DNA of 64,000 nucleotides, taken from the NCBI GenBank assembly GCA_913062815.1, contig CAJXWZ010000023.1, positions 28,780 through 92,779 of the forward strand, given 5' to 3'. A program made the position numbers and the translations under genes. The notes under the pieces are model-generated. The model searched no databases. It was not told the DNA's origin and saw nothing but the letters and a program-made list of their open reading frames with translations. Positions 51,547-61,330 of the stretch are shown in pieces; positions within the stretch are counted from its first letter, which is position 1; each line of letters starts with the position of its first letter. The DNA comes from an uncultured Colwellia sp. (lineage in GTDB: Bacteria; Pseudomonadota; Gammaproteobacteria; Enterobacterales; Alteromonadaceae).

Positions 51547-51618
51547 CGTCCGCTTTCGTATCTTTGTTAACATTGAGGCAGTGTGTATTAGAGCCTTCTT
51601 CAGTTAGCCAAAAGCGGA
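51547..51618. repeat. dispersed repeat with inverted ends, copy right of the cassette
   Basis: Begins CGTCCGCTTTCGTATCTTTG and ends AAAGCGGA. TCCGCTTT (51549-51556) pairs perfectly with AAAGCGGA (51611-51618). Compared with the copy at 48561 the central pair is C-G instead of G-C, a compensatory change. The surrounding gap 51327-52044 shows no gene. Confidence 0.7.
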
Positions 51619-52044
51619 AGTTAGCATTTGAGTTACTAACGGCAGTTCAGAACCTTGAGCAGCCATTCGATTTTTTGATGTTGTTATTTTTTACACCCAA
51701 AACTTCGCTCTAGATTTTGCGTGAAATTATGTACACCACCTCAAAAGCAGACATTAGAATCATCTAGTTAGAGTATTAAATTTATGGGGCTAAGCTCCCT
51801 GAGTGCCATAGGAATATTATTTAGTATTACCTAGAAGGTTCCATTTTCAATTAAAAACAGGAACCTTAGTATTACCATTACTATTTGATAATTAATGAAC
51901 TCCTGTCAAAACGAAACCCAACACATAAGTCAACTCAAGAAAATATTTAAAAGGCTACTCACATTTTGTTCAAAAACAGTAATAAGCACTTGAAAATATA
52001 ATATCTATTAAGTAACGGTAATGAGAACAAGGAAACGTCTTCAG

Positions 52045-53001
52045 TTATTTAGTTTGTATTCGTACATATTTTTGTTCTATAACCTGCTTCCCCCATTGGT
52101 CACCTTTTACTTCTTCAACAAGTTTAAAACCATGGCGTTCATAAAGTTTTTTTGCAGCATCCAGTCCCTTATAGGTCCATAAGTGAGTTTCATCAAATCC
52201 TTGATCATCACAAAAATCTATAGCTTTTCTGATTAACTTACTGCCGAGGCCAGCTGATTGGAGAGTGTTATCAATTATAAACCATCGGAGATGTGCAATA
52301 TTATTCCCCAAGTCTTCTCCATCAATAGTGATGCCGCCAATAATTCTACCGCCTTGTTCCGCATACCATGTTTGATTAGCATTATTTTCTACGCGAGGCA
52401 TAAATTCTGACATCCCTGTGGCTACAAGGCCTTCAAAAATAGCACCAAGATCGGCTATCTGATTATGAATAACTCCATGATATCCTGCGATAGCTCCAAT
52501 AAGGCCTGGTCGATAGCCTTCGTGAATAGTAATCTCTATCGGTTTTACATCAGGAACGAGAGCCTGGGAATATAAACTTAACCCTTGCATGATCACATTG
52601 CGAGATCCCTCATCAAGTGGACCTAAGGCGTTACTTACCTGATTTAAGCCGAAACTATTTATATCATTTAAGGTGATTTTTCCCTGTTGAGTAAGAAATA
52701 AATTCTTTTGCCTCGTGTCTATATTTGATGTTTTTACTTCAACCTCTCCCTGCTTAATTAGGTTTTGAACCAAACGGCTCACTGAAGATTTTTCAAGATT
52801 CAGACGTTCCGAAAGTTCTTTTCCTGAAAGTAGATCTTCAGCACCTATTTCAATTATTGCATGAACCGCTGACGGGGAATATTTAGTGCCCGCTATTGTT
52901 CTATTCATATAACCGAATTCACGTACCAATGTACGTGACGAGGTTCGAATAGTGTTTATCATTCCTTCATTTATTTCATATTTCTTGTTTATATTACTCA
53001 T
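52045..53001 (-). CDS. MarR-GNAT fusion regulator/acetyltransferase
   Basis: 318 residues. The N-terminal winged helix (SGKELSERLNLEKSSVSRLVQNLIKQGEVE) is of MarR type. The C-terminal GNAT domain shows LQSAGLGSKLIRKAIDFCDD (acetyl-CoA loop) and AAKKLYERHGFKLVEE. Such fusions couple DNA binding to small-molecule acetylation. The ATG at 53001 is used; a GTG at 53013 is possible. Target unknown. Confidence 0.9.
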   Translation of the reverse strand: MSNINKKYEINEGMINTIRTSSRTLVREFGYMNRTIAGTKYSPSAVHAIIEIGAEDLLSGKELSERLNLEKSSVSRLVQNLIKQGEVEVKTSNIDTRQKNLFLTQQGKITLNDINSFGLNQVSNALGPLDEGSRNVIMQGLSLYSQALVPDVKPIEITIHEGYRPGLIGAIAGYHGVIHNQIADLGAIFEGLVATGMSEFMPRVENNANQTWYAEQGGRIIGGITIDGEDLGNNIAHLRWFIIDNTLQSAGLGSKLIRKAIDFCDDQGFDETHLWTYKGLDAAKKLYERHGFKLVEEVKGDQWGKQVIEQKYVRIQTK

Positions 53002-53330
53002 TGTTTTTATCACTCACCTTGAATACTTACTACATGGTTGCATGATACAACTATATAGTAAGTATTCTTTTAGGCAACTTTTTTCTGTATTTAAATTTTA
53101 GTTTTTTTTGCATGATCTGAGTTCTAAAAGTAAAGTCATGAACTTACGCAAGAATGGATCGTGAAGAGGTCTTATTCTGAGCAGAGGTTTTACTAAATGA
53201 AAACGCCTACTCCATTAAACTAAAATAGAGATACTTAATATTATTTTATTGCACATACGTAATGCATTTTTGCACGGATAGCATTTGATAATATTTGATA
53301 CATTATAACCATACAGTTACCGTTATTTCA

Positions 53331-53371
53331 CCAATAACCAATAACCAATAACCAATAATCAATAACCAATG
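53331..53371. repeat. 7-bp tandem repeat
   Basis: CAATAAC is repeated about 5.7 times with one CAATAAT variant, in the 570-bp gap upstream of the EamA gene. No gene lies in that gap. Confidence 0.8.
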
Positions 53372-53571
53372 AACCCTCATTCTAAAAGTATATTTTAGAT
53401 TGATTTTCATCAATTTCTTGTTTGTCTATCTTCATGGGATAACAAGTTGGTTTAATCGTTGGAATTATGCCATTTGATCAATTAAAGGAGTCGTAGGGAA
53501 ATTACGCCCTGGGTCTATGCATCAGTTTCATAGGCATGTTTTGAATAAAGTTTTTAAGTAGGTTGTTAAAT

Positions 53572-54486
53572 ATGAAAATCAGTCATTTCTTGGTCGCGTT
53601 GAGTGTAATTTGTTTATGGGGTGCAAACTTCTCATTTGTTAAAATGGGATTATCTCAAATAGATCCTTTTATATTAACAGGTCTTAGATTTTTATTGGCG
53701 GCGATACCTGCCGTATTTTTTATCTCTCGTCCTCAGGTTAGTTTCACTTTATTAATTATTTATGGTTTGATTTTTGGTGTTGGATTATGGGCAATGTTAA
53801 CACTTGCCATCAAAGCTGGTGTTTCAGCGGGTATGGCAAGTTTATTATTACAATCAAGTGCATTCATTAGTGTACTTATTGGTGTATTCTTTTTAAAAGA
53901 AAAAATTGGCATTATTAAACTAATTGGTTTGGTTATCGCAATATGTGGTTTATTGATTGTACTGACTGTACAAGATGGTTCTGTTACTTTGCTAGGCATA
54001 ATGTTTGTTATGATTGCAGCAAGTGCGATGAGTGTGTCGGCCTTTATAGTAAAGTGGGCAAACATAAAGCAAATGTTCGCTTTTGTCGTGTGGTCATGTT
54101 TGTTTGCTTCTATTACTCTATTTCTTCTATCTTTAGTTACGTCTGGCACACAGGCATTTGTTGAATTAGCTAATAATCTTGGCCCTGTGGGGATATTCTT
54201 TGTGCTTGTACAAGCTTATCCAGTTACTTTGTTAGGTTATTGGATTTGGAACCGTTTAGTTATCATCTACCCCATATCAACTATGGCACCTTTAACTTTA
54301 TTAATACCAGTATTTGGTTTTATTTGTTCTATGTACTTTTATGGTGAAACTCTTGCGGGAGGCAAAGTAATAGCTTGTGGTTTGATAGTAATAGGTATCA
54401 CTCTGGTTATGCTTGAACCTGCAATAAAACAATGGGTGACAGGCTGGAGGATTTACAAGCACTTGAAAAAATCACCTAATATCTGA
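53572..54486 (+). CDS. EamA/DMT-family exporter
   Basis: 304 residues with ten hydrophobic helices in two EamA halves (ICLWGANFSFVKMGLSQIDP at the start and the repeat from LLGIMFVMIAASAMSVSAFI). It resembles EamA, which exports O-acetylserine and cysteine in E. coli, but the substrate here is unknown. The ATG at 53572 follows TAGG. Confidence 0.85.
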   Translation: MKISHFLVALSVICLWGANFSFVKMGLSQIDPFILTGLRFLLAAIPAVFFISRPQVSFTLLIIYGLIFGVGLWAMLTLAIKAGVSAGMASLLLQSSAFISVLIGVFFLKEKIGIIKLIGLVIAICGLLIVLTVQDGSVTLLGIMFVMIAASAMSVSAFIVKWANIKQMFAFVVWSCLFASITLFLLSLVTSGTQAFVELANNLGPVGIFFVLVQAYPVTLLGYWIWNRLVIIYPISTMAPLTLLIPVFGFICSMYFYGETLAGGKVIACGLIVIGITLVMLEPAIKQWVTGWRIYKHLKKSPNI

Positions 54487-54635
54487 ATATAATGTCGTTT
54501 ACTTTGGAATATCAAATGAAAACTTGTTTTTGGTTTGATTTTTATGGTGTAAGTCAGACAAAAATGGTTTTCTAATTATTAGGAAAGCCCTGAGGCCATA
54601 TTACAATTATTAAATATCAATAGTGGAGAGATTTT

Positions 54636-55100
54636 ATGAAAAATGAAGTGGAAGAGTCGTTGTTAAGAAAAGTTTTTGATATAGCTAGGCGTTCGAAAGT
54701 AAACGGCAATTTAGCGTATGGTTGCTTATTAGTCGATGAAAACAACAAGGTCATATTAGAAGGTGAAAACTCAGTACTAACTGAAGTAGATGCTTTGGGT
54801 CATGCTGAAATAAACTTAATTAGAAATGCGTCGAAGTTATACAATGCCGAGTTTTTGAATAAGTGCACTATCTATACAAGTGATGAACCTTGCCCAATGT
54901 GTTCATCTGCAATTTTTTGGGGGGGAATTGGTAGATTAGTTTTTGGCTTAAGTAAATTTCGTTTTTATCAAGAATTTGGTAGAGAAAACCCTGCAATTGA
55001 TTTTGACATATCCAGTCGAGAAATTTTATCTGCCGGAGGAAGAAAAGTAGATATTGAAGGTCCTTTGTTGGAAGATGAGGCTTTATTAATTCACAAATAG
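54636..55100 (+). CDS. zinc-dependent nucleoside/guanine deaminase
   Basis: 154 residues of the cytidine deaminase-like fold. The zinc site is H56-A-E58 in LGHAEINL and P85-C86-P-M-C89. The size and ELTEVDALGHAE-like layout resemble guanine deaminase and dCMP/tRNA-adenosine deaminase relatives; the substrate is not settled. GGAGAG precedes the ATG. Confidence 0.85.
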   Translation: MKNEVEESLLRKVFDIARRSKVNGNLAYGCLLVDENNKVILEGENSVLTEVDALGHAEINLIRNASKLYNAEFLNKCTIYTSDEPCPMCSSAIFWGGIGRLVFGLSKFRFYQEFGRENPAIDFDISSREILSAGGRKVDIEGPLLEDEALLIHK

Positions 55101-55435
55101 ATAATATCTCACGGGAATTTAGGAGTTGGTCATAACCTGAGTGATTAGGGGGCAGTGATGATTAGCAAGCTATTTAAAAGGAAATTGCTTGTTTCGCTTT
55201 TTTATCGGTAATATTGGTCTGCTATATAGCTTCGCTAGAAAGGGAGTTGAGGTTTTACAATTACTCTTTTTAGAAAAAGATAATACCTTCGCCAAAGGAA
55301 ATTAGCTTCAACAAAGTTTTTCGAAGTATTGTTATAAGGTTTATATTGTGAGTAGTTTTATCCGAAATTCACAACCATGTTTTGAAAGCTTTATTAAAAT
55401 AGAAATTCTACAGCCTCGTAGGTAAATAATAAAAT
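55101..55435. other. gap between the deaminase and the GNAT gene
   Basis: No gene or repeat was seen. A weak CAAGC/GCTTG pair (55169-55190) precedes TTTCGCTTTTTT and could be a deaminase terminator. Confidence 0.4.
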
Positions 55436-55843
55436 ATGAAGATTATCTATAATTTTTCAGAAAATCATGTGAAACAAGTATATCAACTTTATAAAGAAGT
55501 GTGGTGGGGGGAAGAGCGCTCAATTGAAGATACTATAAAATGTGTGAAAGGATCTCAAATTTGTATTGGGATCCTTGATAATGATGAAAACCTTATTGGG
55601 TTTACACGTGTTATTAGTGATTTTATATATAAAGCAATTATATTCGATGTAATTGTTAGTGTAGAACATAAAAGTAATGGATTAGGTAAGGAACTTATGA
55701 ATCTTGTTAAAGCTCATGAAAAATTAAAAAGGGTAAAACACTTTGAATTATATTGTCTGCCTGAAATGGTACCATTTTATACTGGTTTCGGTTTCTCAAC
55801 TGATGTAGCTGGTATAAAGCTAATGCGGTGTATAAATGCTTAA
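55436..55843 (+). CDS. GNAT acetyltransferase
   Basis: 135 residues. VIVSVEHKSNGLGKELMNLVK is the acetyl-CoA loop, and LYCLPEMVPFYTGFGFS is the usual C-terminal motif. Substrate unknown. Codon use is very AT-rich. Confidence 0.85.
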   Translation: MKIIYNFSENHVKQVYQLYKEVWWGEERSIEDTIKCVKGSQICIGILDNDENLIGFTRVISDFIYKAIIFDVIVSVEHKSNGLGKELMNLVKAHEKLKRVKHFELYCLPEMVPFYTGFGFSTDVAGIKLMRCINA

Positions 55844-56457
55844 AAGAGAAAATACACTTTAGATTATTAGTATTGTAATGCTCCCATAAATTATCAATGC
55901 ATTATACCTAAAGGAAATACTAGGTGCTATTAAGTAGTCTTTTCCTCTGTTTGAGGCTATGTTATTGCTCGGTCTTTTTCTTCTGATTTTTTGCTCGGTT
56001 TATATGAACATGGGAATCGTTGTTAGTGATTAAACTTTTATTGTATTGCCTTATTTATTCTTTCTCTCTTTGGCGGAGGCTATAGGTGCAAAATTTTTAT
56101 AGTTAAATATATAAGTGCTGCATTTCTTATATTGCTTGGGTATAAATTACTTCGTTCGCATTTCAACTAAATAGACACTGAAAAATAAAAAGGCTCATCG
56201 TTATTTTCCAATCTTATGGCTGAGCTATTCATTATGTGACTATTAACATGGGTAGCAGCAACGTTGGAATTTTCCATCGTTAATATTTGTTATATCTGAT
56301 ATAGACTAATGCATATCAGTCATTTAAACCTCCTAGTGCATCATCAATGAATCGACAGGTATATTAATGATTTCTCCGGGGATAATAATTAGAACTAGGG
56401 AATAAAGGCTTTGGCAATAGGAGTCAAAAAGCATCAAACGTTAAGAGGATTAACTTA
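55844..56457. other. gap upstream of the AraC-family gene
   Basis: 614 AT-rich bases. No gene of credible length or known signal was seen apart from the ribosome site AAGAGG near 56443. Confidence 0.4.
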
Positions 56458-57348
56458 ATGCGAGCTAACAAACACAATCAACAAATTGAACACTTCTACC
56501 ATATACATGATCAGTCCAACGATAATAGTCTCTGTCGAGTCCACCGAAGAGAGAACTTCGATTGTGATTTAGATCTTGAATCACAGCGTAGGAATTTTTA
56601 CAAAATTTCATTGGTAGTTAAAGGTAGCGGATTGTTGTTCTATGGGGAGCAACGTTTGCAAGTTCGCCCAAATTGCTTACTCTTTTTAAACCCCAATATC
56701 CCTTACGCTTGGCATGCAGAAACAGAAGAACAAACGGGTTATTTTTTGACTTTCGATGCTGAGTTTTTGACAAATAATAGACACAAAAGCCTATTGAATT
56801 CTCTTCCTTTTAAAAGTAATACTAGTCCTGTTTATTCATACTCACTTCAAGACCATGCGCTGCTTATTTTTCTTTTTGAGCAATTATTAATAGAGCAGAA
56901 TAAGCAGCAAATAAATACCTTAACTGCTATGCAAAATTATGTTGAACTTATTATACATCAAGGAATAAATGCGCAATTATTGTCGAAGATAAATAAATAT
57001 TCTCCATCTACAATAATATCTGATAAATTTTTAGACTTATTAGAACAACAATTTAATGGTGTGAATAATGGTTTTACACCTCAAGATTACGCTAATAAAC
57101 TATCCGTACATGTTAATCATTTAAGCCGTTTATTGAAAATAGTTACTGGGAAATCCACACAACAACATATTATCGAAAGAAAAATATTAGAGGCTAAAAC
57201 GCAATTGCGTCAATCGAATAAAAGAATATCTGAAATTGCTTATAATCTAGGGTTCAATCATGCCAGTAGTTTCAATCACTTCTTCAATAAGCATCAGCAT
57301 ATTAGTCCAAAATCCTTTCGTAGTAGTATGCTTGATTCGCACAATTAA
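56458..57348 (+). CDS. AraC-family regulator with cupin-like N-terminal domain
   Basis: 296 residues. The N-terminal half has the cupin pattern (ISLVVKGSGLLFYGEQRLQV, NIPYAWHAETEEQTGYFLTF). The C-terminal part has both helix-turn-helix motifs (ANKLSVHVNHLSRLLKIVTG and RISEIAYNLGFNHASSFNHF). It probably controls the SDR gene 100 bases downstream. Confidence 0.9.
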   Translation: MRANKHNQQIEHFYHIHDQSNDNSLCRVHRRENFDCDLDLESQRRNFYKISLVVKGSGLLFYGEQRLQVRPNCLLFLNPNIPYAWHAETEEQTGYFLTFDAEFLTNNRHKSLLNSLPFKSNTSPVYSYSLQDHALLIFLFEQLLIEQNKQQINTLTAMQNYVELIIHQGINAQLLSKINKYSPSTIISDKFLDLLEQQFNGVNNGFTPQDYANKLSVHVNHLSRLLKIVTGKSTQQHIIERKILEAKTQLRQSNKRISEIAYNLGFNHASSFNHFFNKHQHISPKSFRSSMLDSHN

Positions 57349-57450
57349 TTGTCTGTAAAGCACAACTAAACTGCCATTCCTTTCATGCAATTATCGATAT
57401 AATTTACATTGTTCTCAGTACTTACATAATTGATTGAAGAGGTAATAGAA

Positions 57451-58221
57451 GTGATAAATGTTAAAGATAAGGTAGTTCTAATCACAGGTGGTTCAACAGG
57501 GATTGGTTATGCCGCAGCCAAGATTTTCTTGAAAAATGGTTCAAAGGTTGTGATAGCAGGAAGAAGTGATTCAGCAGGGAAGCAGGCTGTATCGAGTTTG
57601 CGAGAAATAAGCGAAAATGTAGAGTTTATCGCTGCTGATGTATCAAATCCTAACAATGTGAAAGCTTTAATCAACAGTACTGTTGAACTATATGGTAGGC
57701 TTGATATAGCTTTTAATAATGCAGGGATAGACGGTACTTTCGCATCAATCACCGAAATAGAGGATGACGTTATGAATGACGTCATTGATATTAACCTTAA
57801 AGGTGTCTGGTTATGCTGTAAATATCAAATAAAGCAATTTAAGGCACAACAATCAGGTGGCGTTATTGTGAATACTTCTTCTTGGTTAGCAAAAGGTGCA
57901 TTTGCTGGATCAAGTGTTTACTCGGCAAGCAAGGCTGCACTTGACGGTATGACTCGTGCATTGGCTGTAGAGTTAGGCCCTGATGGGATTCGTGTTAACA
58001 ATGTTAACCCAGGTTATATTAAAACGCCTATGCTGTCCCGTTTCTTTGACCCTGATAGTAAAGAAGCACAGCCGTTTAAATCTCACGCTCCAATGCAAAG
58101 ATTCGGAGAGTCTGAGGATATAGCTAATTCAGTCGTATGGTTGAGCAGTGATTCAGCATCTTTTATAACAGGTGAGAGTTTACTAATTGATGGGGGATTA
58201 TCAATTGGTGGGCAACGTTAA
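57451..58221 (+). CDS. short-chain dehydrogenase/reductase
   Basis: 256 residues from the GTG at 57451, with AGAGG seven bases upstream; a TTG at 57430 is open. The NAD(P) motif is TGGSTGIG, the strand motif NNAG, and the catalytic set S..Y-SASK (GSSVYSASKAAL). The C-terminal FITGESLLIDGGLSIGG is typical of glucose 1-dehydrogenase and FabG-like members. Substrate unknown. Confidence 0.92.
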   Translation: MINVKDKVVLITGGSTGIGYAAAKIFLKNGSKVVIAGRSDSAGKQAVSSLREISENVEFIAADVSNPNNVKALINSTVELYGRLDIAFNNAGIDGTFASITEIEDDVMNDVIDINLKGVWLCCKYQIKQFKAQQSGGVIVNTSSWLAKGAFAGSSVYSASKAALDGMTRALAVELGPDGIRVNNVNPGYIKTPMLSRFFDPDSKEAQPFKSHAPMQRFGESEDIANSVVWLSSDSASFITGESLLIDGGLSIGGQR

Positions 58222-58345
58222 CAAATGGTAGAGATTAATAAAAATTTCCCTGTGAATAAGCTCTATTGATAATTGCATTTACCTGAGCACAATAGCTAGC
58301 CCAATTTGTTGTGATATTATAAACTTTAAGGAGATACTAACTTAA

Positions 58346-59239
58346 GTGATAAAAAAACAGATGACTAATTGGGATGACATACGATATTTTTTATCTGTTG
58401 CTCGTTGCGGTAATTTAAGTACTGCTGCTAAAGAGCTAGGAGTAAATCATTCAACCGTATCAAGGCGTATTCAAGCGTTGGAAGAACGGCATGGTGTCCG
58501 CTTATTTGAACGACTACCAAGTGGATATCAGATGAATGTTGCTGCTAGCTCTATTTATGAATTAGCATTGGAACTTGAAGTTAAAAATCAACAGGTATTC
58601 CGTCATTTATTTGGTCAAGATAGTCGTTTGCAAGGAGAAATAAACCTGACAATGCCACACGATATTTTTGACTATTGTTTATCTAAAGAATTAGCTGAAT
58701 TTAAACTGCTTCAACCGGATATATTGCCAAATTTATTTGTCGCTAAAGGAGTTAAAAATCTTGCTGCACGAGAAGCAGATATAGCAATAAGATTAACGGA
58801 TAAACCACCTGAATATTTGATAGGGAAAAAAGTAGCTAACTTACAACATGGTATTTATAGCAAATCTAATATGGATTTATCAGAGCAAGTCGCCATTATT
58901 GTATGGAGTAATGAATCTGAATTACCCTTTTGGGCAAAAGAGAACTATCCGTTAGCAAAAGTTGCCTTACGTGTTGACGATTTATACTCAATGTATGCTG
59001 CTGTTAAAGCAGGAATTGGCATTGCTAGAATGCCTTGTTATTTACCTGATGTTATACGTGATATGTCAGTTAAACGCTTGCCAATTGAATTGCCACTTTC
59101 TTCTTGGGGGGTATGGGTATTAAGCCATATTGACCTTAGAAATACTGCTAAGGTCAGGTGTTGTAGAGAGTTTTTAACTGATCGGTTGCAGCAGCGTAAA
59201 TTACTTTTTGAAGGAAATGAATCCATGTACAAAGATTGA
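58346..59239 (+). CDS. LysR-family regulator
   Basis: 297 residues. The helix-turn-helix is NLSTAAKELGVNHSTVSRRIQ. The GTG at 58346 has AAGGAG 11 bases upstream; the ATG at 58361 is an alternative. The effector domain is of normal length. It lies between the SDR gene and the convergent detoxification run, and may control either. Confidence 0.9.
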   Translation: MIKKQMTNWDDIRYFLSVARCGNLSTAAKELGVNHSTVSRRIQALEERHGVRLFERLPSGYQMNVAASSIYELALELEVKNQQVFRHLFGQDSRLQGEINLTMPHDIFDYCLSKELAEFKLLQPDILPNLFVAKGVKNLAAREADIAIRLTDKPPEYLIGKKVANLQHGIYSKSNMDLSEQVAIIVWSNESELPFWAKENYPLAKVALRVDDLYSMYAAVKAGIGIARMPCYLPDVIRDMSVKRLPIELPLSSWGVWVLSHIDLRNTAKVRCCREFLTDRLQQRKLLFEGNESMYKD

Positions 59240-59373
59240 AATCAATTAGGAAGTCATCTATCTGATATCAATCCTTGAATACCAGTCTCAATACCTGTTT
59301 TTATAAATGTGATTAGTTGATTCTCCGCTAGTTATTAAAACGTTCTTAGGAGGAGGCATTCTTTATTAGTTAA

Positions 59374-59913
59374 TCATTCGTTTATTAATTGGTAAGTTCC
59401 TCGAATTGGGTAATCCTTTGACTTTATCCATTCTAAACCTGATACCAATGTACTTAATTGTGGCCGAAAAAATGGGTTGTTGGAAATATCAACACATTGC
59501 ACTTGACCGGATTGATTTATCACAAATAGTCCGGGCTCTGCAAAAGCATGATCGGTCTCTTGCTCTGAACGAGGTTCAGAAATATAAAGTCCAAGTTCAT
59601 TCATCTGCATAATATTCAGTCCGAAATATACAGGTAAAGTAATATCGAGTTGAGGCAAATGTTCCACTAGTTGATCATTGCTATCAGCAGAAACAAGAAC
59701 AACATCAATTCGAATTTCTTTTAATTTATGTTGATATTTCTCAAGTTCATTTAAAAAGGCAGAACATAAAGGACAGTGTTTACCACGGTAAACTACAATC
59801 ATTTTCCAGTCAAAGTCTTGATCAATCTGACTGATATCTAGAGTTTCATTTTTCAAGTTTTTAACGAATAGATCAGGAAAAACAGAGCCAGCAATAATTT
59901 TTTGAGATGTCAT
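59374..59913 (-). CDS. AhpC/TSA-type peroxiredoxin or thioredoxin-fold protein
   Basis: 179 residues. MIVVYRGKHCPLCSAFLNEL has C47-x-x-C50 at the active-site turn, typical of the peroxiredoxin-like group with a CPLC motif. It is last in the leftward run with the aldo/keto reductase, DUF1330 and old yellow enzyme. It probably reduces peroxides or handles thiols. Confidence 0.85.
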   Translation of the reverse strand: MTSQKIIAGSVFPDLFVKNLKNETLDISQIDQDFDWKMIVVYRGKHCPLCSAFLNELEKYQHKLKEIRIDVVLVSADSNDQLVEHLPQLDITLPVYFGLNIMQMNELGLYISEPRSEQETDHAFAEPGLFVINQSGQVQCVDISNNPFFRPQLSTLVSGLEWIKSKDYPIRGTYQLINE

Positions 59914-59976
59914 GAGAATTTCCTAAAGAACTTAATTATGTTAAGTGAGTAACGCCCGAATAATATAGGTTAATTC

Positions 59977-60933
59977 TTAGTACCTAGGACCAGCGATCAC
60001 ATGTTTATCCGATAACTGATTGAGAGAATTTAGTTCTTGTTTAGACAGTTTTACTTGTTGAGATAGCCAATTTTGTTCCAAATATTCAATCTGTTTTGTG
60101 CCAGGGATTATGCCGATGTCCTCTCCTCGTGACAGTAGCCAAGCGAGTGAAATTTGAGCAGAGGTATATTCACTGTTTTTAGCTATGTTGTTGATTGTAT
60201 TAAGTAGCACTCGATTTTTCTGCATGGCTACTTGTTCGAAGCGCGGGTTCTCTAGTCGCCAATCACCTTCTTGAAGATCACTTCGTTGGTTAATTGTGCC
60301 ACTAAGAAAGCCACGTCCCATTGGGCTATATGCAACAAAGCCAATACCTAGTTCTCGAATGGTAGGTAGGATATTTTCTTCAACGTCTCGACTCCAGAGG
60401 GAATATTCAGTCTGTAAAGCGGAAATAGGGTGAACTTGATGGGCACGTTTGATCTGTTCAGGATCGGCTTCAGACAAACCTAGATATCTAACTTTTCCTT
60501 CTTTCACTAGATCACCCATAGCTCCTACGGTATCTTCAATTGGCACATTAGGATCAATGCGGTGCTGATAGTAAATATCTATATAATCGGTATTTAGGCG
60601 CTTGAGGGATGCTTCACAACTGGCTTTGACATAATCAGGATGACCATTTACGCCTAACCATTCACCTTGCTTACCACGGGTAATGCCGAATTTAGTAGCT
60701 AAGGTAATTTTGTCGCGCTGACCCACTAATGCTTTTCCCAATAACTCTTCATTGGTAAAGGGGCCATACATGTCTGCGCTATCCCAAAACGTACAGCCTA
60801 ATTCAACGGCGCGATCAAGTACGGTCAGGTTATCTTTTTGATTGTGCTTGCCATAAAACTCAGACATGCCCATACATCCTAGACCTACCACTGGTACCAC
60901 TAATCCTTGTTCACCTAATGCAATTTTTTTCAT
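59977..60933 (-). CDS. aldo/keto reductase
   Basis: 318 residues. GLGCMGMSEFYG at the start, FWDSADMYGPFTNEELLGKA with catalytic Asp and Tyr, ITLATKFG with the Lys and YIDIYYQHRID with the His. This matches the NADPH-dependent aryl/alkyl aldehyde reductase branch. It follows DUF1330 by 20 bases. Confidence 0.92.
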   Translation of the reverse strand: MKKIALGEQGLVVPVVGLGCMGMSEFYGKHNQKDNLTVLDRAVELGCTFWDSADMYGPFTNEELLGKALVGQRDKITLATKFGITRGKQGEWLGVNGHPDYVKASCEASLKRLNTDYIDIYYQHRIDPNVPIEDTVGAMGDLVKEGKVRYLGLSEADPEQIKRAHQVHPISALQTEYSLWSRDVEENILPTIRELGIGFVAYSPMGRGFLSGTINQRSDLQEGDWRLENPRFEQVAMQKNRVLLNTINNIAKNSEYTSAQISLAWLLSRGEDIGIIPGTKQIEYLEQNWLSQQVKLSKQELNSLNQLSDKHVIAGPRY

Positions 60934-60953
60934 TTTTGTTAGCCTCTTTGCAT

Positions 60954-61235
60954 TTACTGATAGATAGAAATAGTTACGTCTGCCGCCGTCCGTCTGATAG
61001 GAACAATGGCTTGGTATGAGTCGCTATTAAATGCTTCATTAAGCTTAGCTAGGTCAGGAAATTGCATCACAACTGTAAAGTCATGATCCTTGTCTCCTTG
61101 GTTGTTTGCTTGCAAATCTCCTTTGCAAAGCAATTCACCACCAAAAGAAGCCATAATTGGGAAGGCTTGGCTGGCATACTCTTCAAGTTTCTCACTATCT
61201 TTAACTTTTACACGTGCTACATAAAATGCTGACAT
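60954..61235 (-). CDS. DUF1330 protein, second copy
   Basis: 93 residues, SAFYVARVKVKDSEKLEEYA, ending IVPIRRTAADVTISIYQ. AGGAG precedes two ATGs (61238 and 61235). It is a paralogue of the gene at 49940 and likewise sits beside oxidoreductases. Confidence 0.85.
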   Translation of the reverse strand: MSAFYVARVKVKDSEKLEEYASQAFPIMASFGGELLCKGDLQANNQGDKDHDFTVVMQFPDLAKLNEAFNSDSYQAIVPIRRTAADVTISIYQ

Positions 61236-61330
61236 CATTACGCTCCTGAAATTTATTTATTTAGTTGTTTGGCTAGCGAAAAAAACATCAGAGATAAGCT
61301 CCTATGATGTTTCTTTGCAAGTAAGTTTTG

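Noticed and set aside
53331..53371. Possible CRISPR array
   Set aside because: Units are 7 bp, contiguous and without spacers; no cas genes are in the window.
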